Assembly: GCF_001434535.1 (NCBI RefSeq)
Contig: NZ_AYYW01000003.1
Coordinates: forward strand, 1 to 64,000
Reading direction: 5' to 3'
DNA length: 64,000 nucleotides
Source: Ligilactobacillus animalis KCTC 3501 = DSM 20602
GTDB taxonomy: Bacteria > Bacillota > Bacilli > Lactobacillales > Lactobacillaceae
The translations under genes were made by a program, and so were the position numbers. The notes below the pieces were generated by a model that saw only the letters and a program-made list of their open reading frames with translations, searched no databases and was not told the DNA's origin. How positions within the stretch are numbered: position 1 is the stretch's first letter; each line of letters begins with the position of its first letter. Shown here one piece after another: positions 41,577-49,634 of the stretch.

Positions 41577-42635
41577 CTACTTTGTATATTTCAATAATTC
41601 ATTCCCTAACTGGTAAATGCCACTTAATACATCAACTGTATCATCTATATCTTCATTACCAGTCTTATATAACTTATCCTTGGTGAGTTTTCTAGTTAGA
41701 CGTTCTAATTCAAATTCATCATCATCATCTAGAGAATCTGTACCACTCAAACATCCTAGTAATGCAAAATAACTTGAAACCGGCAATACAGTGGGCTCTA
41801 AAAATCCTAACTCACTTAGTTCTTCCTCTGCATCAGATATACTTTGTTCAACAGAATCATTTTTTTTGTTAAACGTATCTATTTTATTAAGCGCAAAAAT
41901 TACTGGTTTATCAGCTTTTTTTACAAGTTGTAAATTCTTCTTCTCATCATATGTACCCGCTTGTGTAGCATTTAGTACACATAAAATAACATCATAATCA
42001 ATATTATTTAGAGCATATTCAGTTAACCCCAAGTGATTATCATTTCCAGAATAGTTCGTCCCAGGAGTATCAATAATTTCAACTGGGAATTCATTGAATC
42101 TCTCTATGTAAGTACTGATATAGATGTCTTTCTCACTGGAACTTTCACTAATTTTGATAATTTCTTGTTCAGTTTCTAAATTTTGTAATTCATCTTCAAG
42201 TCGGCTAAAGCCAGATTTATCTACCTTATTTAAAATGTGATAAATTTTACCAGTGGCCGACTCATTTTGTGAAAATAGTATTTTTTTACCAACAAGCGCA
42301 TTGATCAATGTTGATTTTCCTGCACTCATTGTTGCAGTAACAAGAACTTTTAATCTTCTGCGTCGCCTGGGAAACAACTCAGTATCTTGATTGGCATATC
42401 TTACCTTCAATCCACTTGAGTCGGTACTACTCACCTCACTCTCTACATTCGCTCTAATGGCACTACGAATCTCATCTTTATATGTTTCAGAAATATCTTC
42501 TACTTTTTCTTCTGTTTTTGATAATTTTTCCTCATAAATTTGAATGATCTTTTCTAGCTCTGCTTGCTTTTGAGATAATACTTCTAATTTTTCATTGGTT
42601 TCTGCTTGAGCTTTTTTTAATTTCCCAAAAAACAT
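41577..42635 (-). CDS. Dynamin-family short GTPase
   Basis: 352 residues: an N-terminal coiled coil (1-60), an arginine cluster FPRRRRRLK, then the G domain with P-loop ATMSAGKST (101-109), G3 DTPGTN (about 190) and G4 NKID (about 247). The P-loop is identical to that of the neighbouring dynamin-like protein, but the long helical stalk is missing. A small/large GTPase pair resembles bacterial dynamin pairs that form hetero-oligomers. First gene of the operon, 209 bases downstream of palindromic promoter copy 2; ATG with AAGGGG. Confidence 0.82.
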   Translation of the reverse strand: MFFGKLKKAQAETNEKLEVLSQKQAELEKIIQIYEEKLSKTEEKVEDISETYKDEIRSAIRANVESEVSSTDSSGLKVRYANQDTELFPRRRRRLKVLVTATMSAGKSTLINALVGKKILFSQNESATGKIYHILNKVDKSGFSRLEDELQNLETEQEIIKISESSSEKDIYISTYIERFNEFPVEIIDTPGTNYSGNDNHLGLTEYALNNIDYDVILCVLNATQAGTYDEKKNLQLVKKADKPVIFALNKIDTFNKKNDSVEQSISDAEEELSELGFLEPTVLPVSSYFALLGCLSGTDSLDDDDEFELERLTRKLTKDKLYKTGNEDIDDTVDVLSGIYQLGNELLKYTK

Positions 42636-42843
42636 CAGGACACCCCTTTAATAATAATTGTTAATAACACTTTAATTCTCTTACAATATTATAGGCAATT
42701 CTACTTGATAAAAGTTAAAAAATACATTATAAAAAAATTTATATTTACCTAGTTTTAAAAGGTTTTATAACGAAAAACACGTAAAGTTTGTCACAAAAAG
42801 CATCCAAAATATTTTGAACTCACTCATTATCTTGTTTACACTA

Positions 42844-42874
42844 ATTATCCCTTCTCGCATAGACAATATGTGTC
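42844..42874 (-). promoter_or_regulatory. Shared palindromic promoter, copy 2
   Basis: Minus strand: GACACATATTGTC (42862-42874), TAT, nine bases, GATAAT (42844-42849). Same spacing as copies 1 and 3. It lies in the 300-base gene-free gap 42636-42935 between the two operons of the cluster; the rest of the gap is an AT-rich untranslated leader of about 200 bases in which I see no gene. Confidence 0.65.
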
Positions 42875-42892
42875 ACAAAATAATTACCAAAT

Positions 42893-42925
42893 AAAAAAAC
42901 CATATTCAGAAAATTCCGAATATGG
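42893..42925 (-). terminator. Terminator of the TerB-like/paralogue B operon
   Basis: CCATATTCGG and CTGAATATGG pair around a short AT loop, followed by TTTTTTT on the minus strand. Confidence 0.88.
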
Positions 42926-42935
42926 CTTATATTAT

Positions 42936-44399
42936 TTACATTGTTAATTCAAGAGATATTCGATTCCATTCTCGCTGAAGCTCTGCGTCTTTTTGTTCCA
43001 AATCATGGATATGTTTTACCTTATTCCTAAGAACTTGTACAGCCCTAAATCCCATATCAGCGACATTGACGTAATTCAACTTCAATAAAACTGTTACATT
43101 TAAACCACCACTACGTACCAAAGCATCCACTACATCGCCTGCTTCAAAAACAGCAGTAGTAGTTAACAACATCCTGCTTAAATCTTCTTTGTAGGAATCT
43201 GCTAATTCTCCTGTCTGCTCATCTATATAGAATTTTCGCTTAAAGGACATATAGATCCTTATCATAACCTCTTCTAATATAACTGGAATAGATTGAGCCG
43301 TAAACATTCGCAGATCAAAGCCTTTTTCATAAAGCCATGTGCTTACCTCACCAAAATTTTTATCGCCTATTTTCCCAAAGTTAAGACTTTGTAACGTTCC
43401 GAAAAATGGTGCTGGTAAACCTGCTCCACGTTGCATAGATGTGCTCGAGCCCGCGATATCAGACATAATATGTCCAAACCAATTTTTTACAGATTCAGCA
43501 ATTTTAACTATCATATTTGATGAGCTAAATTCCAATCCCTGATTGACTGTAGTTACACGTTCTATCCTACCATTATTAAAAATCGTTGTTTTTCCTGTAA
43601 TTTGATCCATTATTCCTACAATCAAACCTAGCAAATCAGGCCAGTGCGCAATCGATTTGATATGATGATTATTAGGTGTAAATTTATTTATTCCACTTTC
43701 AATAATCGAATCATGAGTTGCCGCATCGTAGTTCACAGCATACTTTCCTTCAAGAAATTTAATTGCCGTTTTTTCGCTACTAAATTTTCCACCATCAGGA
43801 TTAACAAAATTAGCGTACCCGACTACAACTTTACTATACAATTCATCAACTTTACGGCGCAACATATCATTCCCATTATTTTTTTGTCGCGTTATATCAC
43901 CTATTAAAAACTTATCTACTAATCCCATTATTATTCCAACAGAAGCAGCAAACGCATAATCCATCCCATCTAGGCGTGATAACTTAAAGTCTCTGACGAT
44001 CTGTTGATTTATTTCAACTATCTCACGCTCACTTAGAACTTTGAAATATGGATCATTCATATCAAGTTTTCTAACATTTGCATAATTTTGAGCACTAGAT
44101 AACAACGCATCCCAGCTATCGGTATTCAGCAACTGGATATCTTCATATTTTTTCTTCTCTATTGAGTTTTCTAAAGCCAATATACCTGCCAGCTCTGATA
44201 ACTCATCGCTAGATAATCTATTTTCTTGCAAGAGTCGTTCTGTATCAGTAAAAAGTTTACTTTCTTCACAAAGTTTTTGTTCAACAATATCAAGATCATT
44301 GTTCAAGTTATCCAGTCTTACTTCACCTAACTCTAGTTGGTCTTGATTTACAGCTAATATTTCAGCTAAATCATCAAAAAGATCATCTGTTTTTTTCAT
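42936..44399 (-). CDS. Cluster protein with NH-x6-H and H-x3-D motifs, paralogue B
   Basis: 487 residues. An N-terminal helical part (1-135) precedes a region homologous to paralogue A: NNHHIKSIAHWPDLLGLIVG (H245/H246, H252) and FGHIMSDIAGS (H310, D314), followed in both proteins by a W-L-x-E-x2-FD segment and a hydrophobic stretch. Family unknown. ATG 44399 is chosen because the upstream GTG lies in the AGGTGA ribosome binding site. It follows the TerB-like gene by 14 bases and ends at a strong terminator. Confidence 0.65.
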   Translation of the reverse strand: MKKTDDLFDDLAEILAVNQDQLELGEVRLDNLNNDLDIVEQKLCEESKLFTDTERLLQENRLSSDELSELAGILALENSIEKKKYEDIQLLNTDSWDALLSSAQNYANVRKLDMNDPYFKVLSEREIVEINQQIVRDFKLSRLDGMDYAFAASVGIIMGLVDKFLIGDITRQKNNGNDMLRRKVDELYSKVVVGYANFVNPDGGKFSSEKTAIKFLEGKYAVNYDAATHDSIIESGINKFTPNNHHIKSIAHWPDLLGLIVGIMDQITGKTTIFNNGRIERVTTVNQGLEFSSSNMIVKIAESVKNWFGHIMSDIAGSSTSMQRGAGLPAPFFGTLQSLNFGKIGDKNFGEVSTWLYEKGFDLRMFTAQSIPVILEEVMIRIYMSFKRKFYIDEQTGELADSYKEDLSRMLLTTTAVFEAGDVVDALVRSGGLNVTVLLKLNYVNVADMGFRAVQVLRNKVKHIHDLEQKDAELQREWNRISLELTM

Positions 44400-44413
44400 T
44401 ATTCTCACCTAAA

Positions 44414-46054
44414 TTAGTTATTTAGCTTTGACCAGAGCTTCTTACCCACATTTTTAGCATTAGCCATAGTTGCAACTTTGTAATACTCTATATTTTCTAA
44501 GATTGCTTTACATACTTTTAGGTTTTTTAGCTCACTTTCTTCATTAATGCGGTTTTCGCCTTCTTTATAATTGTATACTTCGTCCAAGGCCATTCCAAAC
44601 TTATCCCCATTAATATTTTGCTTGAGTAAATCATTCAACTTTTCAACTTCTAAAGTTTCTGGAAGTTCACTCAAAATCAATTCACGTTTCCGATATTCTT
44701 CATCTTGTTTTGCGTGATTAATTGCATTATTAGTTTTAGACAATCTCTCTACTAATTTTTTCAATTGTTCACGAGCTTCATCACTTTTGTTTATCTTTGC
44801 TGATAAGTCTACTATTCTTTTTGTAATATAATTTATGTCACTCAACATCAATTGCATACCCATTTCGTGTCTCTTAATAGCTTCTTGAAGTAATGTTTGA
44901 CGAATAATACTGTCTTCAGTTTTACTACTTGATAATTTTTTAACTCCATTATACCCAACGATTCCAGCTGTTGTAATTCCTGCTACAGCCAATGCAATTC
45001 CCCCAGTTGACATTGTAGCAAAAGCTAAGGTCCCTAAACCTAGTTCCCCAAACGCTCCAACCACTACTCCCGTAACACCAAAAGCAGCTAAAGAAGCTCC
45101 TGCGGCACCTGCTATACCTGCAAGTTCCTCCCGCATTTTCTTTGCTTCCTTATCAGTAGTTCTTTCCTCAATGATTTTTTTATCTTGTTCACTTTTTTTG
45201 ATGAAGACATCAATCTGTTCATCCGTAACTCCTAATTTTTCTTGAATATCCTTAAAATATTCTTCTTCTCTAACTTCATCATACTTTTCAAACGGAGTTG
45301 TTAATATTAAATCATTCACTAAACCTTGAAAAATTTCACTTTGGCTTCCTTCAGGAATTTCTCGTTTTAATGTTGAAATCAAACTATCATTATCTTCCAT
45401 TTCTGCACTATTACGATATTTTCTTAGCTCATCAGATAATTTATCCCCCAGCTGTAATCCACCAATCAAGCCTGCTAAACTGACATATTCTTTAGTTTCA
45501 ACTTTCCCATCATGCTTAATAAAATTAGTTACAATTTTCAAATATGCAAGAATAGCTTCATCACTACAATCAGTCAAAATAACTTGGTGATCTGTGCTAA
45601 CAGTTTCACTTACCTCATTAGCCAATTCATTTAAAAAATCACCTAACGCCTTCAATGTATCTGTGACATATCCCTTATGTAATTTGATATCATCAGATTC
45701 CTCTAATTTAATTACCAAATCACACTCAATACTTTCTTTTCCTTTTGAATTTACAATCTTATTTTCAAGATATTCTACTTCCACTACCTTACTTAAATCA
45801 ATCTCAACCGGGGCTTCAAAAGCTTCTTTATAGAAAAGTTTTTCCCCTGTAAAAACAATACCTTCCTTCCCACTCCCCAAAAGTGTTGTATCATAAATTG
45901 CTGCAATGAATGCCGGATTTATGCCGTTAGCAATTTTTTGTGCCGCATTAACAACTTTCTTTTTTTCTTTATCTGTTTTTGCGGGCGTAATCAATACATT
46001 GCTATCATCAAAATATTTTGTAACATTTTCTCTAATAAATTCTTCTGATCTCAT
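44414..46054 (-). CDS. TerB-like protein with PH-like and hydrophobic domains
   Basis: 546 residues in four parts. About 1-130: a beta-rich domain with SGKEGIVFTGEKLFYKE, like bacterial PH domains. About 160-260: a helical domain with AILAYLKIVTNFIKHDGKVE, resembling TerB of tellurite-resistance clusters. About 310-360: Gly/Ala-rich hydrophobic core. About 365-546: coiled coil ending KKLWSKLNN. The mix suggests a membrane-surface sensor or adaptor. ATG 46054 has GGAGG; the frame continues upstream without another site. First gene of a two-gene operon with paralogue B. Confidence 0.68.
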   Translation of the reverse strand: MRSEEFIRENVTKYFDDSNVLITPAKTDKEKKKVVNAAQKIANGINPAFIAAIYDTTLLGSGKEGIVFTGEKLFYKEAFEAPVEIDLSKVVEVEYLENKIVNSKGKESIECDLVIKLEESDDIKLHKGYVTDTLKALGDFLNELANEVSETVSTDHQVILTDCSDEAILAYLKIVTNFIKHDGKVETKEYVSLAGLIGGLQLGDKLSDELRKYRNSAEMEDNDSLISTLKREIPEGSQSEIFQGLVNDLILTTPFEKYDEVREEEYFKDIQEKLGVTDEQIDVFIKKSEQDKKIIEERTTDKEAKKMREELAGIAGAAGASLAAFGVTGVVVGAFGELGLGTLAFATMSTGGIALAVAGITTAGIVGYNGVKKLSSSKTEDSIIRQTLLQEAIKRHEMGMQLMLSDINYITKRIVDLSAKINKSDEAREQLKKLVERLSKTNNAINHAKQDEEYRKRELILSELPETLEVEKLNDLLKQNINGDKFGMALDEVYNYKEGENRINEESELKNLKVCKAILENIEYYKVATMANAKNVGKKLWSKLNN

Positions 46055-46084
46055 AATAGTTACCTCCACTTTTAATATATCTTT

Positions 46085-46113
46085 ATAATACAATAAAGCG
46101 CTTACTTAACACC
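46085..46113 (-). promoter_or_regulatory. Candidate promoter with cre-like site for the TerB-like operon
   Basis: TATTAT (46085-46090) could be the -10 box, about 30 bases before the start. AGTAAGCGCTTTAT at 46093-46106 matches 11 of 14 cre positions and sits in the spacer, where CcpA would block the polymerase. Unlike the other units of the cluster it lacks the palindromic promoter. Confidence 0.35.
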
Positions 46114-46130
46114 ATCTATTTGCACATCAT

Positions 46131-46164
46131 AAAAATAGCCCGATCCCCAAGAACCGAGCTACTT
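46131..46164 (-). terminator. Terminator after the small basic gene pair
   Basis: AGTAGCTCGG and TCGGGCTATT form an imperfect stem, followed by TTTTTAT on the minus strand. Confidence 0.7.
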
Positions 46165-46167
46165 TGA

Positions 46168-46266
46168 TCAATCGAACCAATCTTCTGGATCACCTAAAAA
46201 TTGGTACATATAGTTGTAGACTTTTTCTGCCACTACGTACATCTTTTGGTAAATTTCCTCTAACAT
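46168..46266 (-). CDS. 32-residue peptide, unknown
   Basis: Reads MLEEIYQKMYVVAEKVYNYM and ends FLGDPEDWFD. The frame follows the 44-residue gene at once and ends just before the terminator, so it belongs to that transcript. The ribosome binding site (GTAGG) is weak. Tyrosine-rich and helical; no family recognised. Confidence 0.4.
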   Translation of the reverse strand: MLEEIYQKMYVVAEKVYNYMYQFLGDPEDWFD

Positions 46267-46274
46267 CTGTGGGC

Positions 46275-46409
46275 CTACTTTCTTGATTTTCCAGCATCAC
46301 TGCGCTTTTTGCGCCAGCTACCATCATTGTTACGTGAACGATTTTGCCCTGCTGTAGGACCAGTTTTGACGATCGGTCCATGGGTATTTCTTGGTGAATT
46401 GTTAGTCAT
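46275..46409 (-). CDS. 44-residue basic protein, unknown
   Basis: Begins MTNNSPRNTHGPIVKTGPTA and ends with a strongly basic RKKRSDAGKSRK tail; no membrane segment. GGGAGAAG precedes the ATG. It is the first gene after palindromic promoter copy 3, so it probably belongs to the same regulon as the GTPase operon. Disorder and charge suggest nucleic acid or membrane-surface binding. No family recognised. Confidence 0.55.
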   Translation of the reverse strand: MTNNSPRNTHGPIVKTGPTAGQNRSRNNDGSWRKKRSDAGKSRK

Positions 46410-46518
46410 TAGACTTCTCCCTTCTGTGCAATGCTTTAATCTTCATCCAATGCATTGCCTAGTGATCCGGTGATCAAAAGCTACCACTAAACTTTCAATT
46501 GATCACCTTATGTTTTAT

Positions 46519-46549
46519 ATTATCCGCCGCTAAATAGACGTATAGTGTC
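46519..46549 (-). promoter_or_regulatory. Shared palindromic promoter, copy 3
   Basis: Minus strand: GACACTATACGTC (46537-46549), TAT, nine bases, GATAAT (46519-46524). One half-site differs by one base from copies 1 and 2; spacing is identical. Confidence 0.6.
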
Positions 46550-46583
46550 ATCTAATGCAAAAAGAATAACTTTTTTCACTGCA

Positions 46584-46613
46584 CAAAAAAAGCTCTAGCA
46601 GATCTGCTAAAGC
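46584..46613 (-). terminator. Terminator of the larger Mor-like regulator gene
   Basis: GCTTTAGCA and TGCTAGAGC form a stem (loop GATC), followed by TTTTTTT on the minus strand, directly after the stop codon. Confidence 0.85.
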
Positions 46614-46614
46614 C

Positions 46615-47142
46615 TCATTGATCATCTTCAGTTATCTCACTTATCATCCGTCGCACACTGCGCTCACTGTAACCAGTCAATTTTGCCAGCTCACGTACAT
46701 TCAAGCGATCCATATTTTCCGCGATCTTCTTGCGCGCATAATCTTTAGAATGTAATTTGGAAGGAAAATAGATGGTGCTTCCTCGCAAATTATCATAGAC
46801 CAGATTGACCACCCGCTCGCCAAACAGCTCGTAGAATAGCTGATAAATTCCGTTGTACTTATTCATCTTAACAATTTCCTCATCATAGTTTGTTGGCAAG
46901 CATCGTTTTTCTTTGATCACATCTTGCACAAAACGCAAACTATAGCCTAATTCTAGGGCTAAAATACGTGGTTGCTTGTGATCTTTATGCTTTAAAATAT
47001 AATATTCACAGTACTGCTTAGAATACAGCCGCATAGAGAAGTCATATTTGGTACTCTTGACCATTTCAAACAACTTATGTGTCCGTTGCTCTCCAATCAG
47101 TGCTGCCATCTCTTGATATGTCTTCTTGTAATCCGAAATCAT
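46615..47142 (-). CDS. Mor-like DNA-binding protein with two HTH-like segments
   Basis: 175 residues. The C-terminal half resembles the phage Mor activator family: IYFPSKLHSKDYARKKI then LNVRELAKLTGYSERSVRRM, a helix-turn-helix with a preceding beta segment. An earlier segment, PRILALELGYSLRFVQDVIKE (about 58-78), looks like a second, degenerate helix-turn-helix. A paralogous C-terminal domain is encoded by the next gene. Position beside the palindromic promoters makes it a candidate regulator of the cluster (inference). Confidence 0.65.
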   Translation of the reverse strand: MISDYKKTYQEMAALIGEQRTHKLFEMVKSTKYDFSMRLYSKQYCEYYILKHKDHKQPRILALELGYSLRFVQDVIKEKRCLPTNYDEEIVKMNKYNGIYQLFYELFGERVVNLVYDNLRGSTIYFPSKLHSKDYARKKIAENMDRLNVRELAKLTGYSERSVRRMISEITEDDQ

Positions 47143-47329
47143 GGTGCACTCCGAAAAATTAATCTTACTTTAAGTATATACCCTTATTTGCTGACATTTC
47201 GACTGGTATTTTCATAAATTTTATCCTTGGAAATTATCTCGATAAATCCTAATTTATCAACCTTATATTCGGCATATTCTATGAATTTGTCAACAATAAA
47301 TATAATTTTTTAAATTTATTTTAGGTTGC

Positions 47330-47623
47330 CTATTTTTTGCAATCTGCTACCGGTGTGCCTTTTTCACGGGCTTTACGTAAATTGTCCAAGACCCATTTTT
47401 GGGAATAACCGTACTTGCGCGCTAGTTCACGTGAATTGCGTCCGTTATATTGCTCAGTGATCTTTGTCGCAGCGATCTTGCGGTCATAGAGATGACTTGG
47501 GATCACTAATTGCGAGCCTTTATAGTGATCATGGACCTTCAACATGCTTTCTAGACCGATCAAATTTTGTAATTCCTTATAAAATGAGTGCAATGCCTCA
47601 ATATCGATTTCTTCTTTATCCAT
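47330..47623 (-). CDS. Small Mor-like DNA-binding protein
   Basis: 97 residues from ATG 47623 (AGGGAG upstream). The C-terminal segment LVIPSHLYDRKIAATKI and NSRELARKYGYSQKWVLDNL matches the layout of the Mor-like domain in the neighbouring 175-residue protein. The frame is open further upstream but without a good start. Separated from the immunity-like gene by a terminator and from the 175-residue gene by a 187-base AT-rich gap in which I see no gene. Confidence 0.65.
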   Translation of the reverse strand: MDKEEIDIEALHSFYKELQNLIGLESMLKVHDHYKGSQLVIPSHLYDRKIAATKITEQYNGRNSRELARKYGYSQKWVLDNLRKAREKGTPVADCKK

Positions 47624-47722
47624 AATGATAAACTCCCTAGCATTAATACATCCCAAATTATATAAAATGCGTCTTGCAGTTGATATAGCGGTCTTCAACG
47701 TACTTATACATGTAGTTTTACA

Positions 47723-47767
47723 TGAAAAAATACCTGACCAAATTTTTGAAATTCGATCAGGTATTTT
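47723..47767 (-). terminator. Terminator of the helical immunity-like gene
   Basis: AAAATACCTGA and TCAGGTATTTT form an 11-bp stem, followed by T on the minus strand, one base after the stop codon. Confidence 0.85.
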
Positions 47768-47768
47768 C

Positions 47769-48098
47769 TTATACAAACCAAACGCCCACCATTCCTAAGC
47801 CTTCAAACCCCTTTTGAAAAGATTTTCTAGTAAAAACCGTCAACTGGGAGACTATCTCTTCTTGGGCACGGGTGAATTTTGTCTGTTTAGCAAGTGACAG
47901 CCTCGAAAACTCTCTTTTCAGCGCCTCGATTGCTTCGGGCACCTCGGCGTACTGGACTGAAAGTTTATCTGACGCATTTATTTTGTTATACGCATTTTGA
48001 ACAGCTACTTTAGCTGCTTGATGGTCTAGCAGATCATATAGTTCTGTGAATAGCTCGTTGACTTTTTGAATGTTTTGCTTTTGTGTTGCCTCTTTCAT
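47769..48098 (-). CDS. Small helical protein, possible bacteriocin immunity type
   Basis: 109 residues, almost entirely helical, with VNELFTELYDLLDHQAAKVA near the start and LTVFTRKSFQKGFEGLG near the end. Size and helix pattern recall enterocin-A-type immunity proteins (four-helix bundles), but no bacteriocin gene is adjacent, so this is weak. Two consecutive ATG codons follow GGGGGG; the second (48098) has the better spacing. Own terminator downstream. Confidence 0.45.
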   Translation of the reverse strand: MKEATQKQNIQKVNELFTELYDLLDHQAAKVAVQNAYNKINASDKLSVQYAEVPEAIEALKREFSRLSLAKQTKFTRAQEEIVSQLTVFTRKSFQKGFEGLGMVGVWFV

Positions 48099-48184
48099 CA
48101 TATCCCCCCAGTCTAAATATTTACACGTAAATTCTACCATGCTAGATTTTTTATGTAAACGTTATTTTTTACCTAAATCGAGAC

Positions 48185-48219
48185 AAAAAAATACCCAACG
48201 CATTTTTTGCGTTAGGTAT
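48185..48219 (-). terminator. Terminator of the zinc-ribbon operon
   Basis: ATACCTAACGCA and TGCGTTGGGTAT pair (one G-T) around a T loop, followed by TTTTTTT on the minus strand. Confidence 0.85.
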
Positions 48220-48225
48220 GTAAAA

Positions 48226-48909
48226 TTATTTAATATATTTTAGCGAATATTCTTTGATCGTTTCATGATCTTGCCAGACAATATGATCGCCTTTGACTTC
48301 AATACCGCCACCGAAGCCACCCATTGTTGAACGCAAAAGTAAGCTGTTGCCAGTATTTTCTTCAATATTGTAAGAATTGTCGTAATGAGTCGGTGTTGTC
48401 GCACTATCATGTACCACATGAGCAGTCTGCACCGTATCAACACCTGTGATGATCATAACATCATCAGGATTAGTAACATTTTCCCAGATCGATGTTCGAC
48501 CATCGACAAATAATGGATCAGGTAATGATGTAGCACTACTTGTTGATTCACTATTAGCTGCTGCATTATTTCCCGCAACCTCTACACTTGTGCTAGAAGC
48601 TTTTTCACGTTCAGATGAACTTTCCACTGCTGTTGAGCTTTCTTTTTCACTAGAACTTTCTTTTTTCTTAGCTTTGGACGAACTCGTTTCTTTTTTGGAA
48701 CTTACCACTTGCTTGGTTGGAGCACTTGCTGTTTGGTTAGTAACCGCCTTGTATGCAAAGAAAACACCGCATAGTACAACTAAAGCTCCGATAACTAATA
48801 AGATATATAGCCATGGACCTTTTTTCTTGCCCGTTGAAAAATTATAACCACAATTTTGGCAAAATTTTGCTCCAGGAGCATTATTATTTCCACAATTTGG
48901 ACATTGCAT
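48226..48909 (-). CDS. Zinc-ribbon membrane protein with Ser-rich stalk (1)
   Basis: 227 residues: zinc ribbon CPNCGNNNAPGAKFCQNCG (C3, C6, C17, C20), one membrane segment (about 33-52), a Ser/Lys/Glu-rich linker (about 60-125) and an extracytoplasmic C-terminal domain with DGRTSIWENVTN and SLLLRSTMGGFGGG. The topology puts the ribbon inside and the rest outside. Last gene of a tight five-gene operon; closely related to the next gene upstream. ATG with AGGAGGG. Function unknown. Confidence 0.7.
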   Translation of the reverse strand: MQCPNCGNNNAPGAKFCQNCGYNFSTGKKKGPWLYILLVIGALVVLCGVFFAYKAVTNQTASAPTKQVVSSKKETSSSKAKKKESSSEKESSTAVESSSEREKASSTSVEVAGNNAAANSESTSSATSLPDPLFVDGRTSIWENVTNPDDVMIITGVDTVQTAHVVHDSATTPTHYDNSYNIEENTGNSLLLRSTMGGFGGGIEVKGDHIVWQDHETIKEYSLKYIK

Positions 48910-48920
48910 AGTCTTCCCTC

Positions 48921-49628
48921 CTAATCTGCTTCATAGATATTATCGTCATCATCATAGGAACTACTTTCGGTATTACCTTCTTTTGACTCTGGTTGATAGT
49001 GATAAGTCGTGATCTGACCTTGATTGTTCACAGTCAAAACATTGTCAACGATGCTGATTTCCCCTCTATCGATTCGCCCTTGTGGCGGACCACTCATAGG
49101 ATGAAAACTTTCACCATTGTTTTCGATCCCGCTAATATCATAAGTTCCATCTTCTGGAGCCTTACTTCCGTTTGAAATTGTCACAATTGTCGTTCCATTG
49201 ATCGTTAAAACTGGGCCATCATCACTGACCCAAGTCGTCGTTTGACCGTTAGCTACAACAGGTGTTGGCGCATCTTGATCAACTTCTTGCTCATCTGATG
49301 AATCTGCATCATCATCGGAACTGGCATCTTCTTGGGTTGAACTATCATCTTCTGATGAATCTTTATATTTATATACTTCGGTTTTCAACTTAGCACTCGT
49401 TTTTACTGGACGTTGAGCCAATGTATTATGCACCAAGGTTATTGCACCGACCGCGATCAGACTAAGAAACAATCCGATAAATACCCCTAAGATATACTTA
49501 CCAGCATTATTCTTTTTAGGTGGGATCGGTTGAATGAAAGTTTGTTGTGATGCTGACAAACTTTGTCCACAATTTTCGCAAAATTGTGCGCCAGGTAAAT
49601 TATCTTTTCCACAGTTTGGACATTGCAT
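48921..49628 (-). CDS. Zinc-ribbon membrane protein with Ser/Asp-rich stalk (2)
   Basis: 235 residues: zinc ribbon CPNCGKDNLPGAQFCENCG, membrane segment (about 44-66), an Asp/Ser-rich linker (about 90-118, SSDDDADSSDEQE) and a C-terminal domain with NGQTTTWVSDDGPVLTING. The C-terminal domain parallels that of the 227-residue neighbour, so the two are paralogues. Six bases after the preceding gene. Confidence 0.7.
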   Translation of the reverse strand: MQCPNCGKDNLPGAQFCENCGQSLSASQQTFIQPIPPKKNNAGKYILGVFIGLFLSLIAVGAITLVHNTLAQRPVKTSAKLKTEVYKYKDSSEDDSSTQEDASSDDDADSSDEQEVDQDAPTPVVANGQTTTWVSDDGPVLTINGTTIVTISNGSKAPEDGTYDISGIENNGESFHPMSGPPQGRIDRGEISIVDNVLTVNNQGQITTYHYQPESKEGNTESSSYDDDDNIYEAD

Positions 49629-49634
49629 CTAACT

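Noticed and set aside
47769-48098. Bacteriocin locus
   Set aside because: Only a possible immunity-like helical protein is present; no double-glycine leader peptide, ABC transporter or modification gene lies nearby.
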